Shown: in pieces, positions 1 to 8,864 of the stretch
Layout of the letters: every line of letters begins with the position of its first letter
Numbering within the stretch: position 1 is the first letter of the stretch
Origin: Gammaproteobacteria bacterium
GTDB lineage: Bacteria; Pseudomonadota; Gammaproteobacteria; Steroidobacterales; Steroidobacteraceae
Direction: 5' to 3'
Assembly: GCA_028293745.1 (NCBI GenBank)
Contig: JAQGOF010000206.1
Location: forward strand, 1 to 62,290
DNA: 62,290 nt
Position numbers and translations under genes: made by a program
The notes under the pieces: generated by a model
The model's database searches: none
Seen by the model: only the letters and a program-made list of their open reading frames with translations
What the model was told of the DNA's origin: nothing

Positions 1-1
1 G

Positions 2-1510
2 GTCCGCATCGGCTTCAAGGAGATCGAAGTCGGCTTTCCCGCCGCTTCGCAGACGGAGTTCAACTTCGTGCGGCAGCTCATCCAAGAGGAGCTGATCCCG
101 CCGGACGTCACCGTCCAGGTGCTTACGCAAGCGCGCTCCGAGCTGATCGCCCGCACCTTTGAAAGCCTCCAGGGCGCGCGCCGCGCCATCGTGCACCTGT
201 ACAACTCAACGTCCACGACGCAGCGCCGCGTCGTGTTCCAGCTCGACCGCGCCGGCATCGTGGACATCGCAGTCCAGGGCGCAGCGCTCATTCGCGAGCT
301 GGCGGCACGCCGGCCCGAGACCGAATGGCTGTTCCAATCCAGCCCGGAGAGTTTTACGGGCACGGAGCTGGATTTTGCGGTCGAGATCTGCGATGCCGTC
401 ACGGCTCAGTGGCAGCCAACCCCGCAGCGCAAGGCGATCCTGAACCTGCCCGCGACGGTCGAAATGGCCACCCCGAACGTGTACGCCGATCAGATTGAAT
501 GGTTCTCGCGTCATGTCGCCCGCCGTGACAGTGTGATTATCAGCGTGCACCCACATAACGACCGCGGCACGGGAGTCGCTGCAGCCGAGCTGGCAATGAT
601 GGCGGGTGCGGAGCGGGTCGAAGGCACCCTGTTCGGCAACGGCGAACGCACCGGCAACGTCGACATCGTGACGCTCGCCTTGAACATGTACACACAAGGA
701 ATCAGTCCAAACCTGGATTTCTCGGACATCAACGCCGCCGCGCGATGCGCCGAATTCTGCAACCAACTGCCCATCCACCCTCGGCATCCGTACGTGGGCG
801 ACCTCGTGTTTACGGCCTTTTCGGGTTCGCACCAGGATGCGATCAAGAAGGGTCTGGAGGCCCTCGAGCCGGGCGGCGTCTGGGATGTGCCTTACCTGCC
901 AATAGACCCGGCAGACGTCGGCCGGTCATATGAATCCGTCATTCGCGTCAACAGCCAGTCCGGAAAGGGCGGCGTCGCGTATCTCCTCGAACGCGACTAC
1001 CAGCTCGTGTTGCCTCGAAGACTGCAGATCGAGTTCAGTCGAGTTGTGCAGCAGGCCGCTGACACATCCGGCAAGGAACTGACCTCCCACGAGCTGTGGG
1101 CTCTTTTCGAAGCCGAATACCTGGCATCAGGCGGGCCGTTCAGCTATCACTCCCACCAACTGTCAACCTCAGGTGACGGAGCCGACCGGGAGCACATCAC
1201 CCTTCACGTTCAGGATGACGGGGCTCCCCTGCATCTGCACGGCACGGGTACAGGCCCGATCGATGCGGCAGTCCGCGCCCTCGATCTCCCCATCGACGTT
1301 GTCGGTTATCACGAGCACGCCTGCGGCTCAGGGAGCGACGCGGTGGCCATCGCCTATGTCGAGATTTCGACCGGCCCCGGCACCACGCTGTTTGGAGTGG
1401 GCCGCCACTCCAACATCATCACCGCGTCCCTGCTGGCGCTCGTGTCAGGAGTCAACCGCGCGTTCCGCACCGGCGCCCTGTCGCGCCTTCAGCGCGCGGA
1501 GGGTGCGTAA
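2..1510 (+). CDS. leuA: 2-isopropylmalate synthase, type 2 (5'-truncated)
   Basis: Condenses acetyl-CoA with 2-oxoisovalerate, the first committed step of leucine synthesis, in the cytoplasm. The frame is already open at base 2, so the N-terminus with the first part of the TIM barrel lies before the window; 502 residues are visible, most of a family member. Recognisable parts are [17 protein letters not shown] at the very start, the metal-binding HPHNDRGT near visible residue 180, [10 protein letters not shown], and [19 protein letters not shown]. After about residue 400 comes a LeuA allosteric domain with [14 protein letters not shown], so leucine feedback is likely. A second, type-1 synthase lies at 56230-57810 inside the leu operon, so this copy is a paralogue outside the operon. 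It ends convergent with the DUF3455 gene, 6 bp apart. The family call is firm; only the start is unseen. Confidence 0.93.
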   Translation, partial: VRIGFKEIEVGFPAASQTEFNFVRQLIQEELIPPDVTVQVLTQARSELIARTFESLQGARRAIVHLYNSTSTTQRRVVFQLDRAGIVDIAVQGAALIRELAARRPETEWLFQSSPESFTGTELDFAVEICDAVTAQWQPTPQRKAILNLPATVEMATPNVYADQIEWFSRHVARRDSVIISVHPHNDRGTGVAAAELAMMAGAERVEGTLFGNGERTGNVDIVTLALNMYTQGISPNLDFSDINAAARCAEFCNQLPIHPRHPYVGDLVFTAFSGSHQDAIKKGLEALEPGGVWDVPYLPIDPADVGRSYESVIRVNSQSGKGGVAYLLERDYQLVLPRRLQIEFSRVVQQAADTSGKELTSHELWALFEAEYLASGGPFSYHSHQLSTSGDGADREHITLHVQDDGAPLHLHGTGTGPIDAAVRALDLPIDVVGYHEHACGSGSDAVAIAYVEISTGPGTTLFGVGRHSNIITASLLALVSGVNRAFRTGALSRLQRAEGA

Positions 1511-1516
1511 GTCCCG

Positions 1517-2035
1517 CTACTTGGCGGGCCTATAGAAGTAGTAGTCAGCAGCGTAGCTGCTCTTCGACTCCGCGCCGTTGTTCGCGGCAGTGCACTCGGC
1601 ACCCGCTGGCGGCTTGCCGCCTCGGGTGTTGATGCGCTGGATGCTCGACACTTTCGAGAACACCCCCTCCCCCGTGTGCCCGGTCGCGGACACCAGCAGC
1701 CACGGAATGGAGCTCGCATCGGGTGAATCGACATGCGCACTCGCCTTGCCCGTCACCTCGCTGCCATCCTTGTGCTTCCACGTCGGCCCCGCGAAGTGAT
1801 GCACTATTACAGTGCCCTTTCTGTCATGCAGTTCGGCCTCGGGTGCCTTCAGCTCCCACTGCGCCGGGCGATCGCCCGCAGCCTTGCAGGTATAGATCTG
1901 AAAGCCCGTGGCGTGCGCCTTCAACACCAGCTTCTCACCCGCGGGCACCTTGATCTCATCCGGAGTCCCGGGCGCTCCCGCAACGCTCAGCGCTGAGAAC
2001 GCCATCAACACGGTACCTTGCAACACTCGCAGCAT
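1517..2035 (-). CDS. Secreted DUF3455 protein
   Basis: A 172-residue protein matching my recollection of the DUF3455 family, which has no established function. I chose the ATG at 2035 because it gives a clean signal peptide (MLRVLQGTVLMAFSALSVAGA, cleavage near residue 21) and has a purine-rich stretch (CAGGA) upstream; longer in-frame starts only add a non-signal-like leader. The mature part carries the typical VPAGEKLVLKAHATGFQIYTC start, then GPTWKHKDGSEVTGKA, and ends with ADYYFYRPAK. It is probably periplasmic or extracytoplasmic. It stands alone between a convergent leuA and a divergent zinc-ribbon gene, so context does not reveal a role. Confidence 0.8.
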   Translation of the reverse strand: MLRVLQGTVLMAFSALSVAGAPGTPDEIKVPAGEKLVLKAHATGFQIYTCKAAGDRPAQWELKAPEAELHDRKGTVIVHHFAGPTWKHKDGSEVTGKASAHVDSPDASSIPWLLVSATGHTGEGVFSKVSSIQRINTRGGKPPAGAECTAANNGAESKSSYAADYYFYRPAK

Positions 2036-2152
2036 GATTGAATTCCTGTCCTGGCAGCACATTGCAGTGAAGCATTCTACCGCGCTGCAAACCGCAACGT
2101 GCGCCCTTACCAAACGCCCGCAACTGGTGTACAAATTCGTTCACCGCCGAAG

Positions 2153-2407
2153 ATGAGGTTGAGCGTGGGAACGGAAACGATCGCCCGGATAGTGAGCGCG
2201 TACGAGCTGACCATCTCCTGCGAGAAATGCGGCGCACAATCGCAGCAGACCATCGGCTGGATCAGGCTGCATCGCGACATGAAATGTCCCGGCTGCGATG
2301 GCGTGATCGTGCTCAACACGTCGCGCATGACAGGAACGATCCGGAGCGTCGAACGGCGCCTCGGGGACCTGCAGACTCAACTCACCGAGCGTATCCGCAA
2401 GTTGTGA
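2153..2407 (+). CDS. Small zinc-ribbon protein, hypothetical
   Basis: An 84-residue protein with two CxxC knuckles (C23/C26 and C45/C48) separated by 18 residues, the geometry of a zinc ribbon, followed by a basic, probably helical tail from about residue 58. No family is recognised. The ATG at 2153 is preferred over an upstream in-frame start at 2099 because the extra residues look non-coding and that start sits in the promoter region of the divergent DUF3455 gene. Its last 31 bases overlap the 3' end of the convergent histidine kinase gene. A nucleic-acid-binding or regulatory role is possible but is only inferred from the fold. Confidence 0.6.
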   Translation: MRLSVGTETIARIVSAYELTISCEKCGAQSQQTIGWIRLHRDMKCPGCDGVIVLNTSRMTGTIRSVERRLGDLQTQLTERIRKL

Positions 2408-3849
2408 GCAGCTTCGCCGGCGCCCGACGGTACTGCAACCTCGGATATCCCTGCAGCCGTGGGCCGTCCGGTATCTGCTGACGGGCCCCCCGCATGGGCG
2501 GGGATCACCATGTGGACCCGCAGTCCCGGGTTGTTGTCAGCAAGCTCCAACACGCCCCCGTGAAGCTTCGCCACGGATTCCACGAGCGTCAAACCCAATC
2601 CCACCCCAGGGGTACCACGGCTGGCATCGCCGCGATAGAACCGCGTAGGCACCTTCGGTTTCTCCTCATCGGGAATACCGGGACCATCGTCGGCCACGCT
2701 GATCCACACCTTGCCATCCGCCAGGGTCTGCACTTCGACACTGATGAGGCCACCGTCGGATGTGTACTTGAGCGCATTGTCGATCAGATTGCCGAGAGCC
2801 TGTGCCAGCAGGACAGGGTCACCCGCAATGTCCGCGTGACCCTTCCCCCGGTAAGACAGGCTGATTGTCTTGAGCTCGGCGGCCGGCAGGTAGAAGTCGA
2901 CGGCTTGTCTTGCGATATCCGCGGCGCTGACGGGGACGAAACCGGAACGCCGCATCCCCGTGTCGATCTCCGCCAGGCGCAACAGCGCATTGAAGATCCG
3001 GATTACGCGATCGACGTCGGCTACCGCCCCATCAATCTCCGCGAAGGCCTCCTCCGGCCCTGGACGCGTGAGCGAAAGCTCCTCGAGCCGGGAACGCAAC
3101 TCGGCGAGCGGCGTACGCAAGTCGTGTGCGATTGAGTTGGAGACATCCCGCACACCGTGCAGCAACTGCTCGATCTGATCGAGCATGCCGTTGATCGTGC
3201 GCGACAGCGTATCCAACTCGTCACTGGTGGTCTTGGTGGGAAGGCGGTGACCCCAATCACCCTGCACGATGGCCAGCACCGTCTGGCGAATCCCATCAAC
3301 ACGCACGAGCACGGCACGTCGGATCATCAAGCCGCCCAAAGCTCCGGCAATCGACAGGACCGCAACCGCCGCCGCCAGCCCGTACCAGAAGCGCGGCGCC
3401 AAAGATGCGAATAACGACTGGTCCCGCCCCACCAGCAGGTTGTATCCGCCGGGTAGAACGGTATGTACGAACATGGCGCGTGTCTGTCTGCCGGAGAGAT
3501 TGACTGGCAGCGTGTACGTTCCCGGCTCGGGCGGAATACTTCCTGGCCATTCCGGCAGATTCCCCGCCAGCCGCTGCAGCTTTGAATCCGTGAGCAGCAG
3601 GATCCGCTCTCCCGGAATCTGCATACCGACCCGATTGTCGATGAAGGCCGCGAGCCCGGCAGCATCCTCGCGGCGAAAAACCTCGGACAGCCGTTGGATG
3701 TCCGCGCGCAGCACTTCAGTGCGGCTCTCCTGGATCGTCACCTGCCACGCATACCACAAGGGCGCCGCGAACAGGACCAGCGCGGCAATTCCAAACGCGA
3801 CGTAGCTGAAAGCCAGGGTGAACGCAGAAGATCGCAACAGCTTATTCAT
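2377..3849 (-). CDS. Sensor histidine kinase
   Basis: A 490-residue membrane histidine kinase, partner of the response regulator just upstream. Order: TM helix about 10-32, periplasmic sensor region about 35-150, second TM about 153-176, HAMP linker, dimerisation helix with phospho-acceptor H242 in SIAHDLRTPL, then the ATPase domain with N box N354/N358 (NLIDNALKYT), G1 box DDGPGIP (387-393) and G2 box GVGLGLTLV (415-423). All catalytic boxes are intact. Its start overlaps the regulator gene by 8 bp, so they are translationally coupled. It lies in one run with an RND pump, so sensing of envelope stress or a toxic compound is a reasonable inference. The C-terminal 35 residues are unconserved and overlap the convergent zinc-ribbon gene. 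Confidence 0.92.
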   Translation of the reverse strand: MNKLLRSSAFTLAFSYVAFGIAALVLFAAPLWYAWQVTIQESRTEVLRADIQRLSEVFRREDAAGLAAFIDNRVGMQIPGERILLLTDSKLQRLAGNLPEWPGSIPPEPGTYTLPVNLSGRQTRAMFVHTVLPGGYNLLVGRDQSLFASLAPRFWYGLAAAVAVLSIAGALGGLMIRRAVLVRVDGIRQTVLAIVQGDWGHRLPTKTTSDELDTLSRTINGMLDQIEQLLHGVRDVSNSIAHDLRTPLAELRSRLEELSLTRPGPEEAFAEIDGAVADVDRVIRIFNALLRLAEIDTGMRRSGFVPVSAADIARQAVDFYLPAAELKTISLSYRGKGHADIAGDPVLLAQALGNLIDNALKYTSDGGLISVEVQTLADGKVWISVADDGPGIPDEEKPKVPTRFYRGDASRGTPGVGLGLTLVESVAKLHGGVLELADNNPGLRVHMVIPAHAGGPSADTGRPTAAGISEVAVPSGAGEAAHNLRIRSVS

Positions 3850-4522
3850 CAGCGCTCAACATGTAGCCGGCATTGCGAACCGTGCGCAGCAGCGGCCGCT
3901 CCGAGTCGGATTCAATTTTCTGGCGCAGCTTGCTGATGTGCACATCCACCACGTTGGTCTGCGGATCGAAATGATAGCCCCAGACATTCTCGAGCAGCAT
4001 GGTCCTCGTCACGACCTGCCCGGCATGGCGCATCAGGTACTCGAGCAGCTTGAATTCCTGCGGCTGCAGGGCGATCGGGCGGGCCCCGCGCGCTGCCTTG
4101 CGCGACAACAGATCGATGTGCAGGTCAGCCACCCGCAGGCTGGTCTGCGTCCCGGTGCCCTGTGCGCGCCGGCCGAGCGCGTCGAGCCGCGCCAGCAACT
4201 CCCCAAACGCAAAGGGCTTGGTGAGATAGTCATCACCGCCGCTCTTGAGTCCCCGGATCCGCTCGTCCACATCGGACAGCGCGCTCAGAATGAGAATCGG
4301 CGTGCGGTTCCCCGCTTTGCGCAGCGCCTCGATGATCGCCAGGCCGTCGATCTGCCCCGGGAGCATGCGGTCCATGATGATGACATCGTAAGGCTCGCTG
4401 GCAGCCAGGAACATCCCATCGCGCCCATTATCGGCGTGGTCGGCAACGTGACCGGCCTCCTGAAGTCCCTTGACGACGAAGCGAGTGACCCGCTCATTGT
4501 CTTCGACCAGGAGTACTTTCAC
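3842..4522 (-). CDS. OmpR-family response regulator
   Basis: A 226-residue two-component regulator. The receiver domain spans about 1-115, with acidic residues at E7/D8, phospho-acceptor D51 in IIMDRMLPG and conserved K102 in YLTKPF. The winged-helix DNA-binding domain spans about 128-222 and ends in TVRNAGYML, typical of OmpR/PhoB. The start is GTG at 4522. It is followed with an 8-bp overlap by its kinase, and preceded, 37 bp away, by the RND permease gene on the same strand. The order outer-membrane protein, MFP, RND, regulator, kinase resembles mdtABCD-baeSR of enterics, so self-regulation of the pump operon is likely. The physiological signal is unknown. Confidence 0.93.
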   Translation of the reverse strand: MKVLLVEDNERVTRFVVKGLQEAGHVADHADNGRDGMFLAASEPYDVIIMDRMLPGQIDGLAIIEALRKAGNRTPILILSALSDVDERIRGLKSGGDDYLTKPFAFGELLARLDALGRRAQGTGTQTSLRVADLHIDLLSRKAARGARPIALQPQEFKLLEYLMRHAGQVVTRTMLLENVWGYHFDPQTNVVDVHISKLRQKIESDSERPLLRTVRNAGYMLSADE

Positions 4523-4559
4523 GGCACGTTTCTCAGGCTGCCTGTCTCATTGGACCGGC

Positions 4560-7500
4560 TCATATCGGACTGGGTTGGCTCAGACTGTCCGCGGGGTCAT
4601 GCGGGGCGCGCCTGCTCTCGTCACCCTGCGCTTCGGCCGGCTTGCGATGGCCACTGACCCGCTCATTGAGCCTGTCCAGGTACAGATACACCACCGGCGT
4701 CGTGAACAACGTCAACGCCTGGCTCAGTATCAAGCCGCCCACCATCGTGTAACCCAGCGGTTGCCGCAGCTCGGATCCCGTGCCGTGGCCCAGCATCAAC
4801 GGCAGCGCAGCCAGCAGCGCTGCCATCGTCGTCATCATGATGGGCCGGAACCGCAGCAGACAGGCCTGGCGGATCGAGGCTTCGGGCGACAGGTGCTGGT
4901 CGCGCTCGGCCTGGATTGCGAAATCCACCATCATGATGCCGTTCTTCTTGACGATGCCGATCAGCAGAATGATGCCGATCAGGGCGATCACCGACAGGTC
5001 GAAGTGACAGCCTATCAACATCAGGAGAGCGCCCACACCGGCCGAGGGCAGCGTGGAGAGAATGGTCAGCGGATGGATGTAACTCTCGTAGAGCATCCCC
5101 AGGATGATGTACACGACCACCAGCGCCGCCAGGATCAGGTACGGCTCCGACTTGAGCGACGATTGGAAAGCCTGCGCCGTACCCTGGAACGTCCCGGTCA
5201 TGGAAGCTGGCATGCGGATATCGCCCGTGACCTTCTGGATGGCATCCACGGCGTCGCCCAGCGCAGCCCCAGGGGCCAGGTTGAACGACAGTGTCACTGC
5301 CGGGAACTGCCCCTGATGGTTGATCGACAGGTAGCTGACATGGTGAGTATCAAAATGCGCGAACGTTGACAGCGGCACCTGCTGATTGGTGATGGGCGAT
5401 TTCACGTACAGCTTGTTGAGCGTGTTCGGGTCCGTCTGCAGCGACGGTGACACTTCCAGGATCACGTGATATGAGTTGAGCTGAGTGAAGAACTGTGCCG
5501 CCTGCCGCTGTCCGAACGCGTCATACAGCGTGTTGTCGATGACGGCCGGCTGAATGCCGAAGCGCGCGGCCTCGTCCCTGTCGATGGTCAGCGAGAGCAT
5601 CGACCCGTTGGTCTGCTGATCGGTCGCAACATCCCGCAACATCGGCAGCTTCTGCATTTCAGCGAGAATTCGCGGCGCCCAGTCGTTCAGCTCGTTGAGA
5701 TCGGAGTCCTGCAACGAGTACTGATACTGGGTGCGGGTGGGGCGGCCGCCTACACTCAGATCCTGGGCGGCCTGCAGGAACAGCGTCGCCCCCTTCACCT
5801 GCGCCAACTTCGGCCGCAGGCGCGCAATGACCTCGTCGGCGCTGGACTTGCGCTGCTCACGCGGCTTCAGTCCGATCACCACGAATCCATTGTTCACGGG
5901 CCGCGAGCCGCCGAGGCCGCTCGCCCAGGTCGCCACGTCGGGATCCCGGCTCACCACGTCCATCAACCGATGTTGCAGCCGCAGCATCTCGGTGAACGAA
6001 ATGTCCTGCGACGCATCCGCCACGCCGGCAATGATCCCCGTGTCCTGCTGTGGGAAGAACCCCTTTGGCACGTACACGTAGAGCATGGCTGACAGGACCA
6101 CCGTAATCAGGAACACGATGAGCGTGGGCTTCTGATGCCGCAGCACGAAATCGAGCCCGCGCGTGTACTGCTGCAACAGCTTCTGGAAGCCGCGCTCCAC
6201 GAACTGATGAGCGCGGCCGTGCTTCGCCTTGCGCTCATCCCGCAGAAACAGCGAGCACATCATTGGCGAGAGCGTCAGCGCGACGAAAGCTGACACGAGT
6301 ATGGTCATCGTCACCGTGATCGCGAATTCGCGGAACAGCCGCCCGATGATGCCGCCCATTAACAACAGCGGAATGAAAACCGCCACGAGCGACAGGCTGA
6401 TGGTGATGATCGTGAACCCGATTTCCCGCGCCCCTTTCAGGGCTGCCTCCTTTGGTGGCAGCCCCTCTTCGATGTGCCGGTAAATGTTCTCCAGCATGAC
6501 AATGGCATCGTCCACGACGAATCCGACCGCAATGGTCAGACCCATCAGCGACAAGTTGTCGAGCGTATAGCCGGCGGCGTACATCAGAGCCGCGGTGCCA
6601 AACAGGGCCAGTGGAACAGTGACACCCGGAATGACCGTCGCCCAGAAATTGCGCAGGAACAAAAAGATCACGAGCACGACCAGGGCGATCGTCAGCACCA
6701 ACGTGAGCTCGACATCCCGGACCGAGGCCTTGATGGTCGTGGTGCGGTCAAGAATGGTATCCACCTTGAGGGCGGGCGGTACGGAAGCGAGCGCGTGTGG
6801 CAGCAGGGTGTTCACGCGCTGAACCGTGTCGATGACGTTTGCACCGGCCTGCTTGAAGATCTGCAGCATGATGCCGTCCTTGCCGTTCTGAAAGGCACGC
6901 GACAGCTGATCTTCCGGACCGTCAACCGCTACGCCGATATCCCGGATGCGTACGGGAGCCCCGTTCTTGTAGGCAACGATGACATCGTTCCAGGGCGCCG
7001 CCTTCAGCAACTGATCGTTGTCATAAATGGCGAAACTGTGCGCCACGCCGTTGATCGACCCCTTTGGAGAGTTGACCGAGGCGGCGCTGATCACCGTTGC
7101 AATATCTTCGAGCTGGATACCCAGCGCGGCGATTTTTGCGGGGTCCACCTGCACGCGCACTGCCGGCTTCTGCTGTCCCCCCAGAGCGACCTGGGCGACA
7201 CCCGGAATGCGCGAGATCTGCTGGGCGAGCACGTTCTCCGCGTAGTCATCAACCTGTGTCAACGGCAAAACATCCGAGTGAGCCGACATGATCAGGATGG
7301 GAGAGTCGGCGGGGTTCACCTTCTTGTAGGAAGGTGGCGATGGGAGGTTCTTGGGCAACTGCCCACCGGCAGCATCGATGGCGGACTGGATATCCTGCGC
7401 GGCAGCGTCGATGTCGCGTGCGAGATCAAACTGCACGGTGATCTGCGTAGAGCCGAGGACGCTGGACGAAGTCAGTTGGGCTACACCGGGTATGGCTGCA

Positions 7501-7712
7501 AACTGATACTCGAGCGGCGTGGCCACCGCCGATGCCATGGTTTCGGGACTGGCGCCTGGCAGCTTCGCCTGCACCTGGATGGTCGGGAAATCAACCTGCG
7601 GCAGCGGCGCAACCGGCAGCAACGGAAATGCAACTATGCCGAGCAGCAGAATACCTGCCATCAACAGTGAGGTCGCGATCGGCCGTTTGATGAAGACTTC
7701 CGAGATATTCAT
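4560..7712 (-). CDS. RND efflux permease, MdtB/MdtC type
   Basis: The inner-membrane proton/drug antiporter of a tripartite pump, 1050 residues, the normal family length. It starts with MNISEVFIKRPIATSLLMAG, the AcrB-type cytoplasmic helix and TM1. Paired aspartates for the proton relay are in VGFVVDDAIVMLENIYRHIEEG (TM4). Large periplasmic loops between TM1-TM2 and TM7-TM8 and a second half beginning near HQKPTLIVFLITVVLS complete the duplicated RND architecture. The IKRPIATSLLM and GYTLDNLSLMGLTIAVGFVVDDA stretches favour the MdtB/MdtC/MuxBC subfamily over AcrB. Only one permease is present, unlike the MdtBC heterotrimer. Its ATG overlaps the stop of the adaptor gene (ATGA at 7709-7712). 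The substrate cannot be told from sequence. Confidence 0.94.
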   Translation of the reverse strand: MNISEVFIKRPIATSLLMAGILLLGIVAFPLLPVAPLPQVDFPTIQVQAKLPGASPETMASAVATPLEYQFAAIPGVAQLTSSSVLGSTQITVQFDLARDIDAAAQDIQSAIDAAGGQLPKNLPSPPSYKKVNPADSPILIMSAHSDVLPLTQVDDYAENVLAQQISRIPGVAQVALGGQQKPAVRVQVDPAKIAALGIQLEDIATVISAASVNSPKGSINGVAHSFAIYDNDQLLKAAPWNDVIVAYKNGAPVRIRDIGVAVDGPEDQLSRAFQNGKDGIMLQIFKQAGANVIDTVQRVNTLLPHALASVPPALKVDTILDRTTTIKASVRDVELTLVLTIALVVLVIFLFLRNFWATVIPGVTVPLALFGTAALMYAAGYTLDNLSLMGLTIAVGFVVDDAIVMLENIYRHIEEGLPPKEAALKGAREIGFTIITISLSLVAVFIPLLLMGGIIGRLFREFAITVTMTILVSAFVALTLSPMMCSLFLRDERKAKHGRAHQFVERGFQKLLQQYTRGLDFVLRHQKPTLIVFLITVVLSAMLYVYVPKGFFPQQDTGIIAGVADASQDISFTEMLRLQHRLMDVVSRDPDVATWASGLGGSRPVNNGFVVIGLKPREQRKSSADEVIARLRPKLAQVKGATLFLQAAQDLSVGGRPTRTQYQYSLQDSDLNELNDWAPRILAEMQKLPMLRDVATDQQTNGSMLSLTIDRDEAARFGIQPAVIDNTLYDAFGQRQAAQFFTQLNSYHVILEVSPSLQTDPNTLNKLYVKSPITNQQVPLSTFAHFDTHHVSYLSINHQGQFPAVTLSFNLAPGAALGDAVDAIQKVTGDIRMPASMTGTFQGTAQAFQSSLKSEPYLILAALVVVYIILGMLYESYIHPLTILSTLPSAGVGALLMLIGCHFDLSVIALIGIILLIGIVKKNGIMMVDFAIQAERDQHLSPEASIRQACLLRFRPIMMTTMAALLAALPLMLGHGTGSELRQPLGYTMVGGLILSQALTLFTTPVVYLYLDRLNERVSGHRKPAEAQGDESRRAPHDPADSLSQPSPI

Positions 7713-8857
7713 TGCGCGGATCGCCCTGCCACGTGGGCGCCGGGTTGCAGCCGATATTGATTACTGGTAACCACGCGCTCACCGTCACTGATCCCCTCCT
7801 GAACCACGTAGACGGAGCCGCTCTCCTCTCCCACTTTCAACGGACGAGCTTCCACAGTGGCATCCGGCTTTACTACGTATGCAAACATGCCGTTCGGCCC
7901 CCGCTGCACGGCGGCGACAGGGATGGTGAGCGCACTGCGATCGGTACGTACCAGAACGCGCGCATCAACGTACTGACCGGGCCATAGCTTGCTGTGCGTA
8001 TTGGGAAACACTGCCTTGATGCGAATCGTGCCGGTTGTCTGATCGATCTGGTTGTCCACCAGGATGACCGTGCCGCGATCCAACTCCGCGCTGCCATCGC
8101 GTGACAGCGCCGCCACCGTCACGGGCCCGGCACTCAAGGCACTGCTGATAACTCCGAGTGCGTCCTCGGGAAGGGTGAAGATCAGCGAGATTGGCTGCAA
8201 TTGAGTGACGACCACAATTCCCGACGTGTCACTGGCATGCACGTTGTTGCCAACATCTACGCGGCGGATGCCGGTGCGGCCCTGGATTGGCGAAGTGATG
8301 GACGTGTACTGAAGTTGAGTCCGCGCGTTGTCGATGCTCGCCTGATCGCCCTTGATCTGGGCTTCGAGGCCTGCGACCGTGGCCCGCTGCGCATCCAGGA
8401 TCTGCTTGCTGGCGAGATTTTCGGGGGCCAGTGTCAGGTAGCGCTCGAGATCGGCCCTGGCACTCTGTAACTGGGCTTCATCCTTCGCCTTCGCCGCCAG
8501 AGCCTGCCCGAGCGCTGCCTGGAACGGACGCGCATCGATCTGGGCCAGCAGGTCGCCTTTGTTGACCGTCCTGCCCTCCTCGAAAGCGATCTTCTGTAAC
8601 TCGCCGTCGACGCGCGCGGTCACGGTGACGGTGTTGAACGCCTGAATGGTGCCCAACCCTTCGAGATACACGGGTATATCGGCGCGCTTGACTTCGGCAG
8701 TGTCGACGGCAACCACCTGTCCGCCCTGAGGCCGCGCCGCAGCATCGGTGCGCTTATTCGGCAGCCACAGCCAGCCCACCGTTGCCAGAACGGCCAGTGT
8801 CCCGAGCAACCAGGCGCGCGCCCGGCGATTTGCGATCAAACCACGAAAGCTTTCCAT
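7709..8857 (-). CDS. RND pump periplasmic adaptor (HlyD/MdtA type)
   Basis: A 382-residue membrane fusion protein that links the permease to the outer-membrane channel. An N-terminal TM anchor (about 13-32) has no lipobox cysteine. Then come a barrel-sandwich half (VTVTARVDGELQKIAFEEG), an alpha-hairpin (about 110-175, Ala/Gln/Leu-rich), the returning lipoyl half SPIQGRTGIRRVDVGNNV, and beta-barrel and membrane-proximal domains. I prefer the ATG at 8857 because it has GAGA at a good distance; an in-frame ATG at 8872 would overlap the upstream gene by 8 bp and lacks a Shine-Dalgarno sequence. The stop overlaps the permease ATG, so translation is coupled. Confidence 0.92.
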   Translation of the reverse strand: MESFRGLIANRRARAWLLGTLAVLATVGWLWLPNKRTDAAARPQGGQVVAVDTAEVKRADIPVYLEGLGTIQAFNTVTVTARVDGELQKIAFEEGRTVNKGDLLAQIDARPFQAALGQALAAKAKDEAQLQSARADLERYLTLAPENLASKQILDAQRATVAGLEAQIKGDQASIDNARTQLQYTSITSPIQGRTGIRRVDVGNNVHASDTSGIVVVTQLQPISLIFTLPEDALGVISSALSAGPVTVAALSRDGSAELDRGTVILVDNQIDQTTGTIRIKAVFPNTHSKLWPGQYVDARVLVRTDRSALTIPVAAVQRGPNGMFAYVVKPDATVEARPLKVGEESGSVYVVQEGISDGERVVTSNQYRLQPGAHVAGRSAQ

Positions 8858-8864
8858 AGATTTC

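Noticed and set aside
6474..7670. 398-codon open frame on the plus strand opposite the RND permease
   Set aside because: Shadow of the permease; Arg/Gln/His-rich composition and no domain.
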